Assembly (NCBI RefSeq): GCF_944388875.1
Contig: NZ_CALXKQ010000007.1
Span: 39,849 to 103,848 of the forward strand
Length of the DNA stretch: 64,000 nt
Source of the DNA: an uncultured Brachyspira sp.
GTDB taxonomy: Bacteria; Spirochaetota; Brachyspiria; Brachyspirales; Brachyspiraceae
Reading direction: 5' to 3'
A program made the translations under genes and the position numbers. The notes under the pieces were generated by a model, which was not told the origin of the DNA, made no database searches, and worked only from the letters and a program-made list of their open reading frames with translations. How positions within the stretch are numbered: position 1 is the stretch's first letter; each line of letters opens with the position of its first letter. This document shows, piece by piece, positions 56,635 through 64,000 of this stretch.

Positions 56635-58413
56635 TTAAATTTTCGGATATAATAATGGATAGTCGGTTTTTCTTCCAGCCTGAATATAATCTTCAGGCAC
56701 CGCTTTCCAATTATTAAGTTTTTCAACTGTAACAGCACTCTTTTGCTCTTCAAACCAATTAATAATATAGTATCTAAAATCCTTATCTGTAGATTTTAGT
56801 ACTAAATCCATGTTTTGTAATGTTTTTAAATCTATACCTACACCTTGAGTAAGATGTCCGCCGCCGCCGCTTCCCCTATATGAATTAGTACCTATTTTAT
56901 ATTCTTTATCCAATTCAAAATTTCTTCCGTCGCTTAATGATTCTATATATACTTTACTTCCATAAGGCTTTGTAACATCTACCGTGTAATTTAATCCTGC
57001 AGCACTCTCATAATTATATATAGGAGTTAATGTATCATAAGAATTATATCTGTTATTAAATATTAACTCTCCTCTGCTGTCTTTTTTGAAGTATATAAGA
57101 TGATCATTTATATCTTTCATAGTATTGAACCATCTGCCGTAGGAATATTCCATAAAGTCCTTTATCTGTCTGCCTGTAAGAATCATTATATAAAAGAAGT
57201 TTTCATAAGGATAAAGATTAAACATATCTCTTACTTTTATTACTCCATTATTTAAAACAGCATCCTTGCTTAAAGGTGCAGCAAGTGAAATATCTATATC
57301 CTCTCCAAGTTCCTTTTTTGATATATCAAATTGAAGCTCATGTATAAAACTTAAAAAATAACTATCCCCGAATATAGCATCATCTGATGTAAGTTTTGTA
57401 TTCAAATAACCTATATCTCTGCCAACCCATTTTTCTATCTTACTTCTTGAATCAGAGAATTTATTTAAAAAATCTTTGTCTGCCTCAAATAAAGAAGGAT
57501 CAAGCAATGTTCCCTCAAATTTTATATCCCAAACCTTTTTTTCTTTATTATAAATCATATTAACTTCAATAGAAGCTATATATCTTGCGGAATTAACTCC
57601 TCCATATATAGGAACTATTTTACCGCTTGGATTTTTAACATTTTTTATTTTTTTATTTGAAGCCTCATCATAGCCAAGCCCTATCCATCCTTGATGATCA
57701 TGTCCAACCAATATTAAATCAAATCCGTCCACCTCTTCAGCAACTAATTGACTTGCATTCTCATTTTTATACTTTTCTTTATCCTCCGTATGATTAGCCC
57801 CTGAATGAAAAAGACCTATAATTATATCAGGCTCTTCTTTATCTTTTATAACTTTAATCCATTTCCTAGCCGATTCTATCATATCTTCAGTTTCCAAACC
57901 TTCATACAGTATTTTAGGAAGCTGTCTTTCTATTGCTGGTTCTATCAAAACAAGTATAGCTATTCTTATACCATTTTTTTCTATTACAGTATAAGGTTCA
58001 AAGTACGGCTTTTTTGTTTTTTCATCTATTAAATTTGCAGCCAATAATGGAGCTTTTATCTCTTTTTTTATTTTATCATATACATCATGCCCAGCCTCTA
58101 TATCATGATTGCCCAAAGCTACAGCATCATAGTTCATATAATTTAAAACTTCAGACCATATATGAGTTTCATTAGTTGCAACAAAATTATAATAATAAAC
58201 TGCAGGCTGTCCCTGCAGAAAATCTCCGTCATCTAATAATAAAACAGTTTTTCCTTCATCTCTAAGTTTTTTTACATAAGTATAAACATGAGCCATTGAT
58301 GTATTTTCTTCTTCAGCTTTTATAAAATTATAAGGAAATATCATGCTATGAACATCTGTAGTCTGAACTATAGTAAATCTAATTTCATCTTCTGAATAAA
58401 CTCTATTAGTCAT
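56635..58413 (-). CDS. Bifunctional UDP-sugar hydrolase / 5'-nucleotidase family protein
   Basis: Metallophosphatase of the 5'-nucleotidase family. N-terminal metal site: TTDVHS, DDGDFLQGQ, GNHDIEAG, FHSG and GHDHQG. The C-terminal 5_nucleotid_C domain (about residues 320-540) has the substrate loop YGRWF and TNSYRGSGGGGHLTQG. The ATG at 58413, with AAGGAG ten bases before it, is preferred over a TTG at 58461 whose codons overlap that ribosome site. From this ATG no signal peptide is evident, which is unusual for a family mostly exported. 592 residues. Convergent with gltS, 13 bases apart. Confidence 0.85.
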   Translation of the reverse strand: MTNRVYSEDEIRFTIVQTTDVHSMIFPYNFIKAEEENTSMAHVYTYVKKLRDEGKTVLLLDDGDFLQGQPAVYYYNFVATNETHIWSEVLNYMNYDAVALGNHDIEAGHDVYDKIKKEIKAPLLAANLIDEKTKKPYFEPYTVIEKNGIRIAILVLIEPAIERQLPKILYEGLETEDMIESARKWIKVIKDKEEPDIIIGLFHSGANHTEDKEKYKNENASQLVAEEVDGFDLILVGHDHQGWIGLGYDEASNKKIKNVKNPSGKIVPIYGGVNSARYIASIEVNMIYNKEKKVWDIKFEGTLLDPSLFEADKDFLNKFSDSRSKIEKWVGRDIGYLNTKLTSDDAIFGDSYFLSFIHELQFDISKKELGEDIDISLAAPLSKDAVLNNGVIKVRDMFNLYPYENFFYIMILTGRQIKDFMEYSYGRWFNTMKDINDHLIYFKKDSRGELIFNNRYNSYDTLTPIYNYESAAGLNYTVDVTKPYGSKVYIESLSDGRNFELDKEYKIGTNSYRGSGGGGHLTQGVGIDLKTLQNMDLVLKSTDKDFRYYIINWFEEQKSAVTVEKLNNWKAVPEDYIQAGRKTDYPLLYPKI

Positions 58414-58475
58414 GTATAAATAACTCCTTATAAATATTATGAAATTATACCATAAAAACAAAAAATATATAATAG

Positions 58476-58844
58476 CTATTCTATTTTTAAAACTTTTTTA
58501 ACAATATCAATATTAGCCATTATAAAATTATAAGAGTTAAATATATAATATGATGTAAATATAATAAGAACTATTAAAAAAGCCCTTTTAAAAATAGTTC
58601 TTCCTTTACTGTCCTTCTCTTCTGTCCAAAATAAATCTATTATATCTTTCTTTTTTCTTTTATTTTTTGAAGATTTATTTTTTTTATTATCCTTATTTTC
58701 TTTATCATTTTTTTTATTCTTTTTTAAGAATATTCTTAAAATCAAAGATATTATAATGTATATTAAACATGCAAATATTACAAAATTAAATATCAAATAA
58801 AAAGTCATTACTTGTTCTATATCATTTAAATTAAAATTTCCCAT
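58476..58844 (-). CDS. Small membrane protein with lysine-rich loop
   Basis: A 122-residue protein with two hydrophobic segments (about residues 12-38 and 92-110) joined by a strongly basic stretch of Lys/Asn (about 40-70, KKNKKNDKENKDNKKNK). No family recognised. It precedes the 5'-nucleotidase gene on the same strand and follows a small hypothetical gene; ribosome site AAGGAG. Role unknown. Confidence 0.6.
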   Translation of the reverse strand: MGNFNLNDIEQVMTFYLIFNFVIFACLIYIIISLILRIFLKKNKKNDKENKDNKKNKSSKNKRKKKDIIDLFWTEEKDSKGRTIFKRAFLIVLIIFTSYYIFNSYNFIMANIDIVKKVLKIE

Positions 58845-58864
58845 TTTTTAATCTCCTTAAATTC

Positions 58865-59194
58865 TTAAAAATAACAAGCTACAGTATGCTTATTTTTTAA
58901 ATCAGTATATTCTGCCTTCCAATAATGAGTATCATTAACTTCTATATATTTTAAATTATTATATGTTATTGCTTTTGAAATAAATGGAGCATTTAAAAAA
59001 ATAAACAAATGCTCTTCATCTGAAAAACCTCCAACTGAAATTTCTCTTATTTTGTTTCCAGCTTTTAACTCACAATACAATATTTTTTCTAATTCATTAC
59101 TTAATTTGCATAAATTATTATTTTCTATAATTTCATTTAATTCAAAAATTTGTTCTTCAATTGTTTGTTCATCAAAAAGAATAAAGCGTTTCAA
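58865..59194 (-). CDS. Hypothetical cytoplasmic protein
   Basis: A 109-residue acidic protein, not recognised. The N-terminal half is helical and Glu/Leu-rich (EEQIFELNEIIENNNLCKL), the second half beta-like with aromatic residues (YIEVNDTHYWKAEYTDL) and ends ACYF. It is followed by the lysine-rich membrane protein gene 20 bases on and divergent from pepF. Confidence 0.55.
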   Translation of the reverse strand: MKRFILFDEQTIEEQIFELNEIIENNNLCKLSNELEKILYCELKAGNKIREISVGGFSDEEHLFIFLNAPFISKAITYNNLKYIEVNDTHYWKAEYTDLKNKHTVACYF

Positions 59195-59324
59195 AATAAT
59201 ATTCCAACAATAAATATTTTACACTCTTTAATTATATAATTATTTTTTATTTTGTAAAATCTGATATTATGTTATAATTAAAATAATTATATTTTCTAAA
59301 ATTATTATTAAGGAGTTAACATAT

Positions 59325-61133
59325 ATGAGTGAAAATAAGCTAATAGAAAGAAAAGATGTTAAAATAGATTATACTTGGGATTTAAGTTTATTATACAAAA
59401 ATGATGAAGAGTTTGAAAAAGATTTTAAATCTATGGAAGAGTTTTCAAAAGAGGCTGTAAAGTTTAAAGGCAGCTTATCAAAATCAGCTAATGAATTAAA
59501 AAACATATTAGATTCTATAATGAAAGCATCAATAACTTTAGATAAATTAGGAACTTATGCATTCTTAAAACAAACTGAAGATTTAACTAATAATGATTCA
59601 AATATAAAAGTAGCCAGATTTACTAAACTTTCTTCAGAATTTTCAGCTAATTTGAGTTATTTTGAACCTGAATTAATGAGTATTGATGATGAAAAGATTA
59701 ACAGTTTTTTGAAAGATGAAGTATTAAAAGATTATTTAATTTATTTAAATAAAATACTCAAGTACAAGCCTCATACATTATCAGAAAAAGAAGAGAGAAT
59801 ATTAGCATTACAAAGCGAACTATCATCAACAGCTTCAAATGTATTTGATACTTTAAATGATGCAGATTTAGACTTTGGAGAATTGGAGCATAACGGAGAA
59901 AAAACACCATTAACACATGCCACATTTTCTAGTTTTCAGGAAAGTCAGAACAGAGAGATAAGAAAAAACAGCTATAATCAATTTTATAAAGAGTACGATA
60001 AACATAAAAATACTTTGGCAGAACTTTATGCAAGTCAAATTAAGCAGGATATATTTGATGCCAAAATAAGAAATTATAACAGTGTACGTGAAATGGAATT
60101 ATTCGGCGATGATATACCCGTGAGTGTTTATGACAGCTTAATTGAAAGTGTGCATAATGCATTGCCTTCAGTTCATAGCTATTATGAGTATTGTGCCAAA
60201 AAATTAGGAATAAGCGATTTCAGGCAATATGATAAATATGCTCCCGTTGTTAATAATGTAATAATAAAACATACATTTACTGAAGCAATAGAAGTTTTAA
60301 ATAAAGCATTATCTCCTTTAGGAGAAGAATATGTATCTACTCTTATAAACGGACTTAATTCAAGATGGGTTGACAGATACGAAAACAAAGGAAAATCAAG
60401 CGGTGCTTTCTCTTCAGGATGTTATGTATCAGAGCCTTATATATTAATGAACTTTAGAGATGAAAGCATTGAATCAGTATTTACATTGGCACATGAAGCT
60501 GGACATAGTATGCATAGTTATTACAGCAGAAAAAATAATCCTTTTCAGCATCATGATTACAGTATATTTGAAGCTGAAGTTGCATCTACATTCAATGAAA
60601 AACTTTTATTTCACTATTTAATGCAAAATGAAAGCAAAAAAGAAGTTAAGGCATTTTTACTAAATAAAGATATAAACGGATTTGTTGCTACGGTATTCAG
60701 ACAGACTATGTTTGCAGAGTTTGAGCATATTATTCACAAAGAAGCAGAGGAAGGCAACCCTACAACATTAGAGCTTATAAGGACAGTTTATAAAGATTTA
60801 TTAAAAAAATATTTCGGAGATAATGCCGTATTTGAAGAAGTTAGTGATTTAGAGGCTTTGAGAATACCGCATTTTTACCGCTCATTTTATGTTTATAAAT
60901 ATGCTACTGGTATGTCAGCTGCTGTTGCTTTATCTAACGGAGTGCTTGAAGGAAATGCTAAAAATGATTATACAAACAGAGATAATTATTTGAAATTCTT
61001 AAAAAGTGGGGGAAGCAGAACTCCTATAGAGAATTTAAAAGTTGCTGGCGTAGATATGACTAAACCTGAAGTAGTGGAAAGTGCTTTAAAACTTTTTGCT
61101 AAAGAAGTTGAAGAATTGAAAGCATTGAACTGA
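59325..61133 (+). CDS. pepF: Oligoendopeptidase F
   Basis: M3-family zinc metallopeptidase that degrades oligopeptides in the cytoplasm. The 602-residue protein has the HExxH zinc site in TLAHEAGHSMHSYYS at about residues 387-401, with the third ligand Glu in IFEAEVASTFNE about 25 residues later, GCYVSEPYILMNF and SGGSRTPIENL near the end. It starts after AAGGAG and has its own promoter-like boxes (TATAAT at 59273-59278). Ended by a GC-containing hairpin. Confidence 0.94.
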   Translation: MSENKLIERKDVKIDYTWDLSLLYKNDEEFEKDFKSMEEFSKEAVKFKGSLSKSANELKNILDSIMKASITLDKLGTYAFLKQTEDLTNNDSNIKVARFTKLSSEFSANLSYFEPELMSIDDEKINSFLKDEVLKDYLIYLNKILKYKPHTLSEKEERILALQSELSSTASNVFDTLNDADLDFGELEHNGEKTPLTHATFSSFQESQNREIRKNSYNQFYKEYDKHKNTLAELYASQIKQDIFDAKIRNYNSVREMELFGDDIPVSVYDSLIESVHNALPSVHSYYEYCAKKLGISDFRQYDKYAPVVNNVIIKHTFTEAIEVLNKALSPLGEEYVSTLINGLNSRWVDRYENKGKSSGAFSSGCYVSEPYILMNFRDESIESVFTLAHEAGHSMHSYYSRKNNPFQHHDYSIFEAEVASTFNEKLLFHYLMQNESKKEVKAFLLNKDINGFVATVFRQTMFAEFEHIIHKEAEEGNPTTLELIRTVYKDLLKKYFGDNAVFEEVSDLEALRIPHFYRSFYVYKYATGMSAAVALSNGVLEGNAKNDYTNRDNYLKFLKSGGSRTPIENLKVAGVDMTKPEVVESALKLFAKEVEELKALN

Positions 61134-61157
61134 TTTAATTAATTATTAGTTTTGAAT

Positions 61158-61192
61158 TTTGAAGGCTGGTATTGTATTTGATACTAGCCTTT
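61158..61192 (+). terminator. Terminator after pepF
   Basis: AAGGCTGGTAT pairs with ATACTAGCCTT (one G-T pair) around a short loop, followed by TTATTTTATT. About 25 bases past the pepF stop. Confidence 0.8.
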
Positions 61193-61607
61193 TATTTTAT
61201 TGATAATAATAGGATTGTTTCAAAACTAATTCCATTTATTAATTGTTGGAACTAGCCCTGCAAAGAACACAGTCGTGCCGCTACACCCCACTTCTTTTAT
61301 GACTGAAGGAAGTCCTACAGATTGACACAAAAGAGCATACAAAGTACCTTTGATATCGGCAGGAAAAATACTGAATATTTATATATAAAAATAAAGATTT
61401 ATACACATATAAAATATTTGAAATAAGTCTAATATACACATTTTACACAATAAGCATAGATTGATTTTCTATCTAGGACATATTACAATGTACAAATATT
61501 ATAGTAATGAAAACACAACATCTATAGCTACATGAGAAATATTTTAATTATATAAAAATATTTTTTTTCGATACTTTATATAATATAATAATTTTTTAGG
61601 GAAGTTT
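61193..61607. other. Intergenic region with a GC-richer block
   Basis: About 415 bases between pepF and the oligopeptide-binding gene. 61245-61370 is clearly richer in G and C than its surroundings. On the minus strand 50 codons are open from 61378 to a stop at 61226-61228 (PADIKGTLYALLCQSVGLPS...), without an ATG. The block also has short complementary segments (see findings). I cannot assign it. The rest is A/T-rich. Confidence 0.55.
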
Positions 61608-63215
61608 ATGAATAAGAATATATTAATTTTATTACTTCTATTAATTTTTTTAATATCATGCAGTCATGAACCTAAAGACATACTAAATGAAATAACAGTT
61701 TCTGTAGGACCTGAACCTCAGACTATAGATCCTACAAAAAACTCGGCTATAGACGCTATGATATATACAACTCATTTATTTGAAAATTTAACAATAAAAG
61801 ATGAAAATGGAAACATAATACCTGGTGCTGCTGAAAGCTGGGTATCTTCAAATAATAATACAATATATATTTTTAATATAAGAAGCAATGCCAAATGGTG
61901 TGATGGTGTGCCTGTTACAGCAAATGATTTTGTTTATGCTTGGAGAAGAATTGTAGATCCTAAAAATGGATCTTCATATTCTATATTTTTAGATGTTATA
62001 AAGAATGCTCATGATATTATGATAGGAAATAAGGATAAAAATACATTAGGAGTTAAAGCATTAGATGATAAAACTTTATATGTTGAATTGGAATATCCTG
62101 TTCCCTATTTTTTGGAAATGGCAGCACACACTGCATACACTCCTTTGCGTGAGGATGTAGTTAGCAATAATGAAGATCGATGGACTTTGAATACTGAAAC
62201 TATGATAGGAAACGGTGCTTTTCAGATTGTGCGATGGGATCATAATTCAAGGCTGGTAGTACGAAAAAATACTGATTATTGGAATTATAAAGAAATTAAG
62301 CCTGATATAATTAATTTTGAGTTTATAGAAGATGTTAATACTGCTATGGCTGCTGTTCTTAATGAAGATATATATTTTTATAATATAACTCCTCCTAATG
62401 ACAGAGAAAGATTAATTGATGAAGGTATAGCGAGAGTAGTACCTTACATATCACTTTATTTCTATGAAGTTAATCATACTAAATCTCCTTTCAATGATAC
62501 TAGAGTAAGAAAAGCTATTTCCCTTGCAATAGATAGAGAATATATAGTGAAAAATATAATGAAAGCAGGAGAAATACCAGCAGCTGCTATAGTCCCTTAT
62601 AATGTTAAAGATGTTTATGGCAGCAATGATTTTAGAAATGAAATAGAAGGATATTTTTCTACAAAAAGTGAAGACTATCAAAAAAATATAGAAGAAGCAA
62701 AAAGATTATTGAGCGAAGCTGGTTATCCTAATGGAGAGGGATTTCCTGTATTTGAATTTATAACCAATCCTGGATTCCATATAACAGTTGCAGAGAGCAT
62801 ACAGGTAATGCTTAAAGAAGTTTTGAATATTGATATGATTATAAGACAGGAAGAGTGGGCTGTACTTCTGCAAACAAGAAGAGAAGGTAATTTTGATATG
62901 GCAAGACAAGGCTGGATAGGAGGATACAATAACCCTATGTCTTTTTTATCTTTAGTAAAAACAGGTTATGTCCTTAATGAAGGAAAATATAGCAATCCCG
63001 ATTTTGATAAGTCTTTAAATGATGCTGATTTTGCAGAAAGTGATACTGATAGAAGCATGTATATGCATAAGGCAGAAGGTATTGCTATGAATGATATGGC
63101 AATAATACCAATATTCTATTATTCTGGTACTGTTATGCAAAGTCCTAAACTTACTAATGTTATTTATGATGTGTTTGGAATATATAATTTTAGTAAGGCT
63201 GAGATAATAAAATAA
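61608..63215 (+). CDS. Oligopeptide ABC transporter substrate-binding lipoprotein (OppA-like)
   Basis: Family 5 extracellular solute-binding protein, 535 residues. Signal NKNILILLLLLIFLISC, lipobox L-I-S-C, lipidated Cys at about residue 18. Mature protein: VSVGPEPQTIDPTKNSAID, YIFNIRSNAKWCDGVPVTANDFVYAWRRIVDP (family signature), then NHTKSPFNDTRVRKAISLAIDRE. This is the OppA/DppA class binding peptides, with no permease genes beside it in the window. GGGAAG before the ATG. Likely supplies peptides to intracellular peptidases such as the neighbouring PepF; this link is inference. Confidence 0.9.
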   Translation: MNKNILILLLLLIFLISCSHEPKDILNEITVSVGPEPQTIDPTKNSAIDAMIYTTHLFENLTIKDENGNIIPGAAESWVSSNNNTIYIFNIRSNAKWCDGVPVTANDFVYAWRRIVDPKNGSSYSIFLDVIKNAHDIMIGNKDKNTLGVKALDDKTLYVELEYPVPYFLEMAAHTAYTPLREDVVSNNEDRWTLNTETMIGNGAFQIVRWDHNSRLVVRKNTDYWNYKEIKPDIINFEFIEDVNTAMAAVLNEDIYFYNITPPNDRERLIDEGIARVVPYISLYFYEVNHTKSPFNDTRVRKAISLAIDREYIVKNIMKAGEIPAAAIVPYNVKDVYGSNDFRNEIEGYFSTKSEDYQKNIEEAKRLLSEAGYPNGEGFPVFEFITNPGFHITVAESIQVMLKEVLNIDMIIRQEEWAVLLQTRREGNFDMARQGWIGGYNNPMSFLSLVKTGYVLNEGKYSNPDFDKSLNDADFAESDTDRSMYMHKAEGIAMNDMAIIPIFYYSGTVMQSPKLTNVIYDVFGIYNFSKAEIIK

Positions 63216-63787
63216 ATTAATTTTGTTTAAAATAATTGCAGATATATTGTTATTTGTATGAGGAAACTCAATAACACAAAATAAAAATTTTGGAACATTA
63301 ATCACTAATAAGTGGTATGCATTAATAGTACTATAACTAAAACAGGTATTGTAGCTACTATTGGTAGTTCTAAAACGGCTTTTATATACATTAAAATAGC
63401 TCCAAAAGTTTACGAAGTAAAATATGAAGTAACAACTGTAACAAGAAAAATAAATTAATCTGCTATTACTAATCAAGAAAATACTGGATTAAATGAATAC
63501 AAAAGTACTTTAACATATAAAAAAATATCTAACATTAGTTTTTCATATACAATAATTACTTTTTACTACGCACGGTAAACCATGCTTTATACATAAACAA
63601 AATTTTTATAATACCAATTCATTCATAATCACAAACTAATCAAAGTTGCAGTTAGTTGACTATAAATTTAAAAAACGCTTGGGTGGGCAATGCTATAACT
63701 ATTTTTTACTAAAAAGAAAAACTTGTATAAAAATAACTAATTAAATTAAAAAGATAAATGGTGTGGAATTAAATTAAAAATTTCTTA
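63216..63787. other. Intergenic region with a decayed coding trace
   Basis: About 570 bases. 63312-63458 retains an open plus-strand run (see next entry). 63459-63787 is A/T-rich with no frame or structure I can support. Confidence 0.5.
63312..63458 (+). pseudogene. Trace of a decayed gene, C-terminal fragment
   Basis: An open run without ATG reads ITKTGIVATIGSSKTAFIYI followed by KIAPKVYEVKYEVTTVTRKIN and a stop. The preceding bases read in another frame as FGTLITNKWYALIV, as if a frameshift separated them. The alternating Thr/Val/Ile-rich pattern looks like a beta-rich surface protein end. Family unknown. Confidence 0.35.
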
Positions 63788-64000
63788 TTATAGATTTTCT
63801 ATTTCTTCTACACTTAATCCTGTAAATCTGCTTATAAGTTCTAAACTCATATTTTCTTTCTTCATTTCTCTAGCTATTGCAATTTGCTCATCTTTTTTTC
63901 CTTTTTCTATACCTTCCTGTCTTCCTTTTTCTATACCTTCCTGCCTTCCTTTTTCTATACCTCTTTCCATACCTTGTTTGAATCCTTCCTCTCTTTCATA
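63788..64000 (-). CDS. Rpn/PD-(D/E)XK nuclease-family transposase, C-terminal end, runs off the window
   Basis: The frame continues to the window edge (YEREEGFKQGMERGIEKG), so the ATG inside it is not the start. Only the charged C-terminal tail is visible: repeated (I)EKGRQEG units and then EQIAIAREMKKENMSLELISRFTGLSVEEIENL. This tail is typical of Rpn (recombination-promoting nuclease, PDDEXK_2/YhgA-like) proteins, which are abundant in Brachyspira. The nuclease domain lies outside the window. The eight-residue units come from a 24-base tandem repeat. Confidence 0.7.
   Translation of the reverse strand, partial: YEREEGFKQGMERGIEKGRQEGIEKGRQEGIEKGKKDEQIAIAREMKKENMSLELISRFTGLSVEEIENL
63898..63966. 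repeat. 24-base tandem repeat inside the Rpn-family tail
   Basis: About three copies of a unit such as CCTTTTTCTATACCTTCCTG encode successive (I)EKGRQEG/(I)EKGKKD units. In-frame copy number change would alter the tail length without breaking the gene. Confidence 0.7.

Noticed and set aside
58414..58461. TTG start of the 5'-nucleotidase gene giving a hydrophobic N-terminus
   Set aside because: These codons cover the AAGGAG ribosome site of the ATG at 58413 and the start codon is weak.
63015..63476. 153-codon minus-strand frame over the end of the oligopeptide-binding gene
   Set aside because: It is antisense to a clear gene, is Ser/Tyr/His-rich low complexity and has no ribosome site.

Overview
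The window is strongly A+T-rich chromosomal DNA. Its gene set (FtsZ with a very long tail, many lipoproteins with short lipoboxes, DUF285/BspA-type repeat proteins, A/T-ending codons) suggests a host-associated spirochaete, most likely Brachyspira. That assignment is inference from gene content and style; no rRNA or other marker is present to prove it.

Layout. 1-6.1 kb: housekeeping genes (polyprenol-phosphate glycosyltransferase end, an orphan ABC-type lipoprotein, aroA, ftsY, a frameshifted rubrerythrin, a PLP aminotransferase). 6.2-10 kb: an ECF transporter operon (S component, TudS-related desulfidase-like protein, two EcfA ATPases, EcfT) behind a near-consensus promoter and a structured leader of about 190 nt. 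10-19.1 kb: rarD, a PP-loop sulfurtransferase-like gene, the SPOR/coaE/TPR/ftsZ cluster and mtaB. 19.1-26.6 kb is accessory: an Abi_2 gene with a small structured RNA in front of it, a divergent SMI1/KNR4 gene that looks leaderless, a DUF285 + DUF4132 gene apparently broken by a frameshift, a MATE-like protein, and a repeat-bearing intergenic region. 27.2-32.8 kb: an ArsR-type zinc-sensor gene with a large palindromic operator and its P1B ATPase, an MFS exporter and dsbD. 32.9-40.3 kb: a divergent defence module (Eco57I-type methyltransferase and a PLD-SNF2 helicase) bracketed by related intergenic repeats; the methyltransferase looks mosaic and the tail of an older allele lies just after its stop. 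40.3-42.8 kb: two decayed genes. 42.8-54.2 kb: rpiB, an acyl-ACP thioesterase, pgeF, then the branched-chain amino acid genes ilvB-ilvN-ilvC-leuA-(TPR)-leuC-leuD-leuB, all on the minus strand, preceded by a small ORF whose end is almost all Ile/Leu/Val codons. 54.3-64 kb: sanA-like gene, gltS, a 5'-nucleotidase, pepF, an oligopeptide-binding lipoprotein and the end of an Rpn-family gene.

The strongest candidates for unusual biology are: (1) the Abi_2 gene with its hairpin RNA and mirror-image divergent promoters at 20.08-20.21 kb; (2) the mosaic methyltransferase/PLD-helicase module with a leftover allele tail; (3) the Ile/Leu/Val leader ORF in front of ilvB; (4) the structured leader of the ECF/TudS operon. 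Three other genes are split by apparent single-base indels, and one more is decayed; whether these are real mutations or sequence errors should be settled first.
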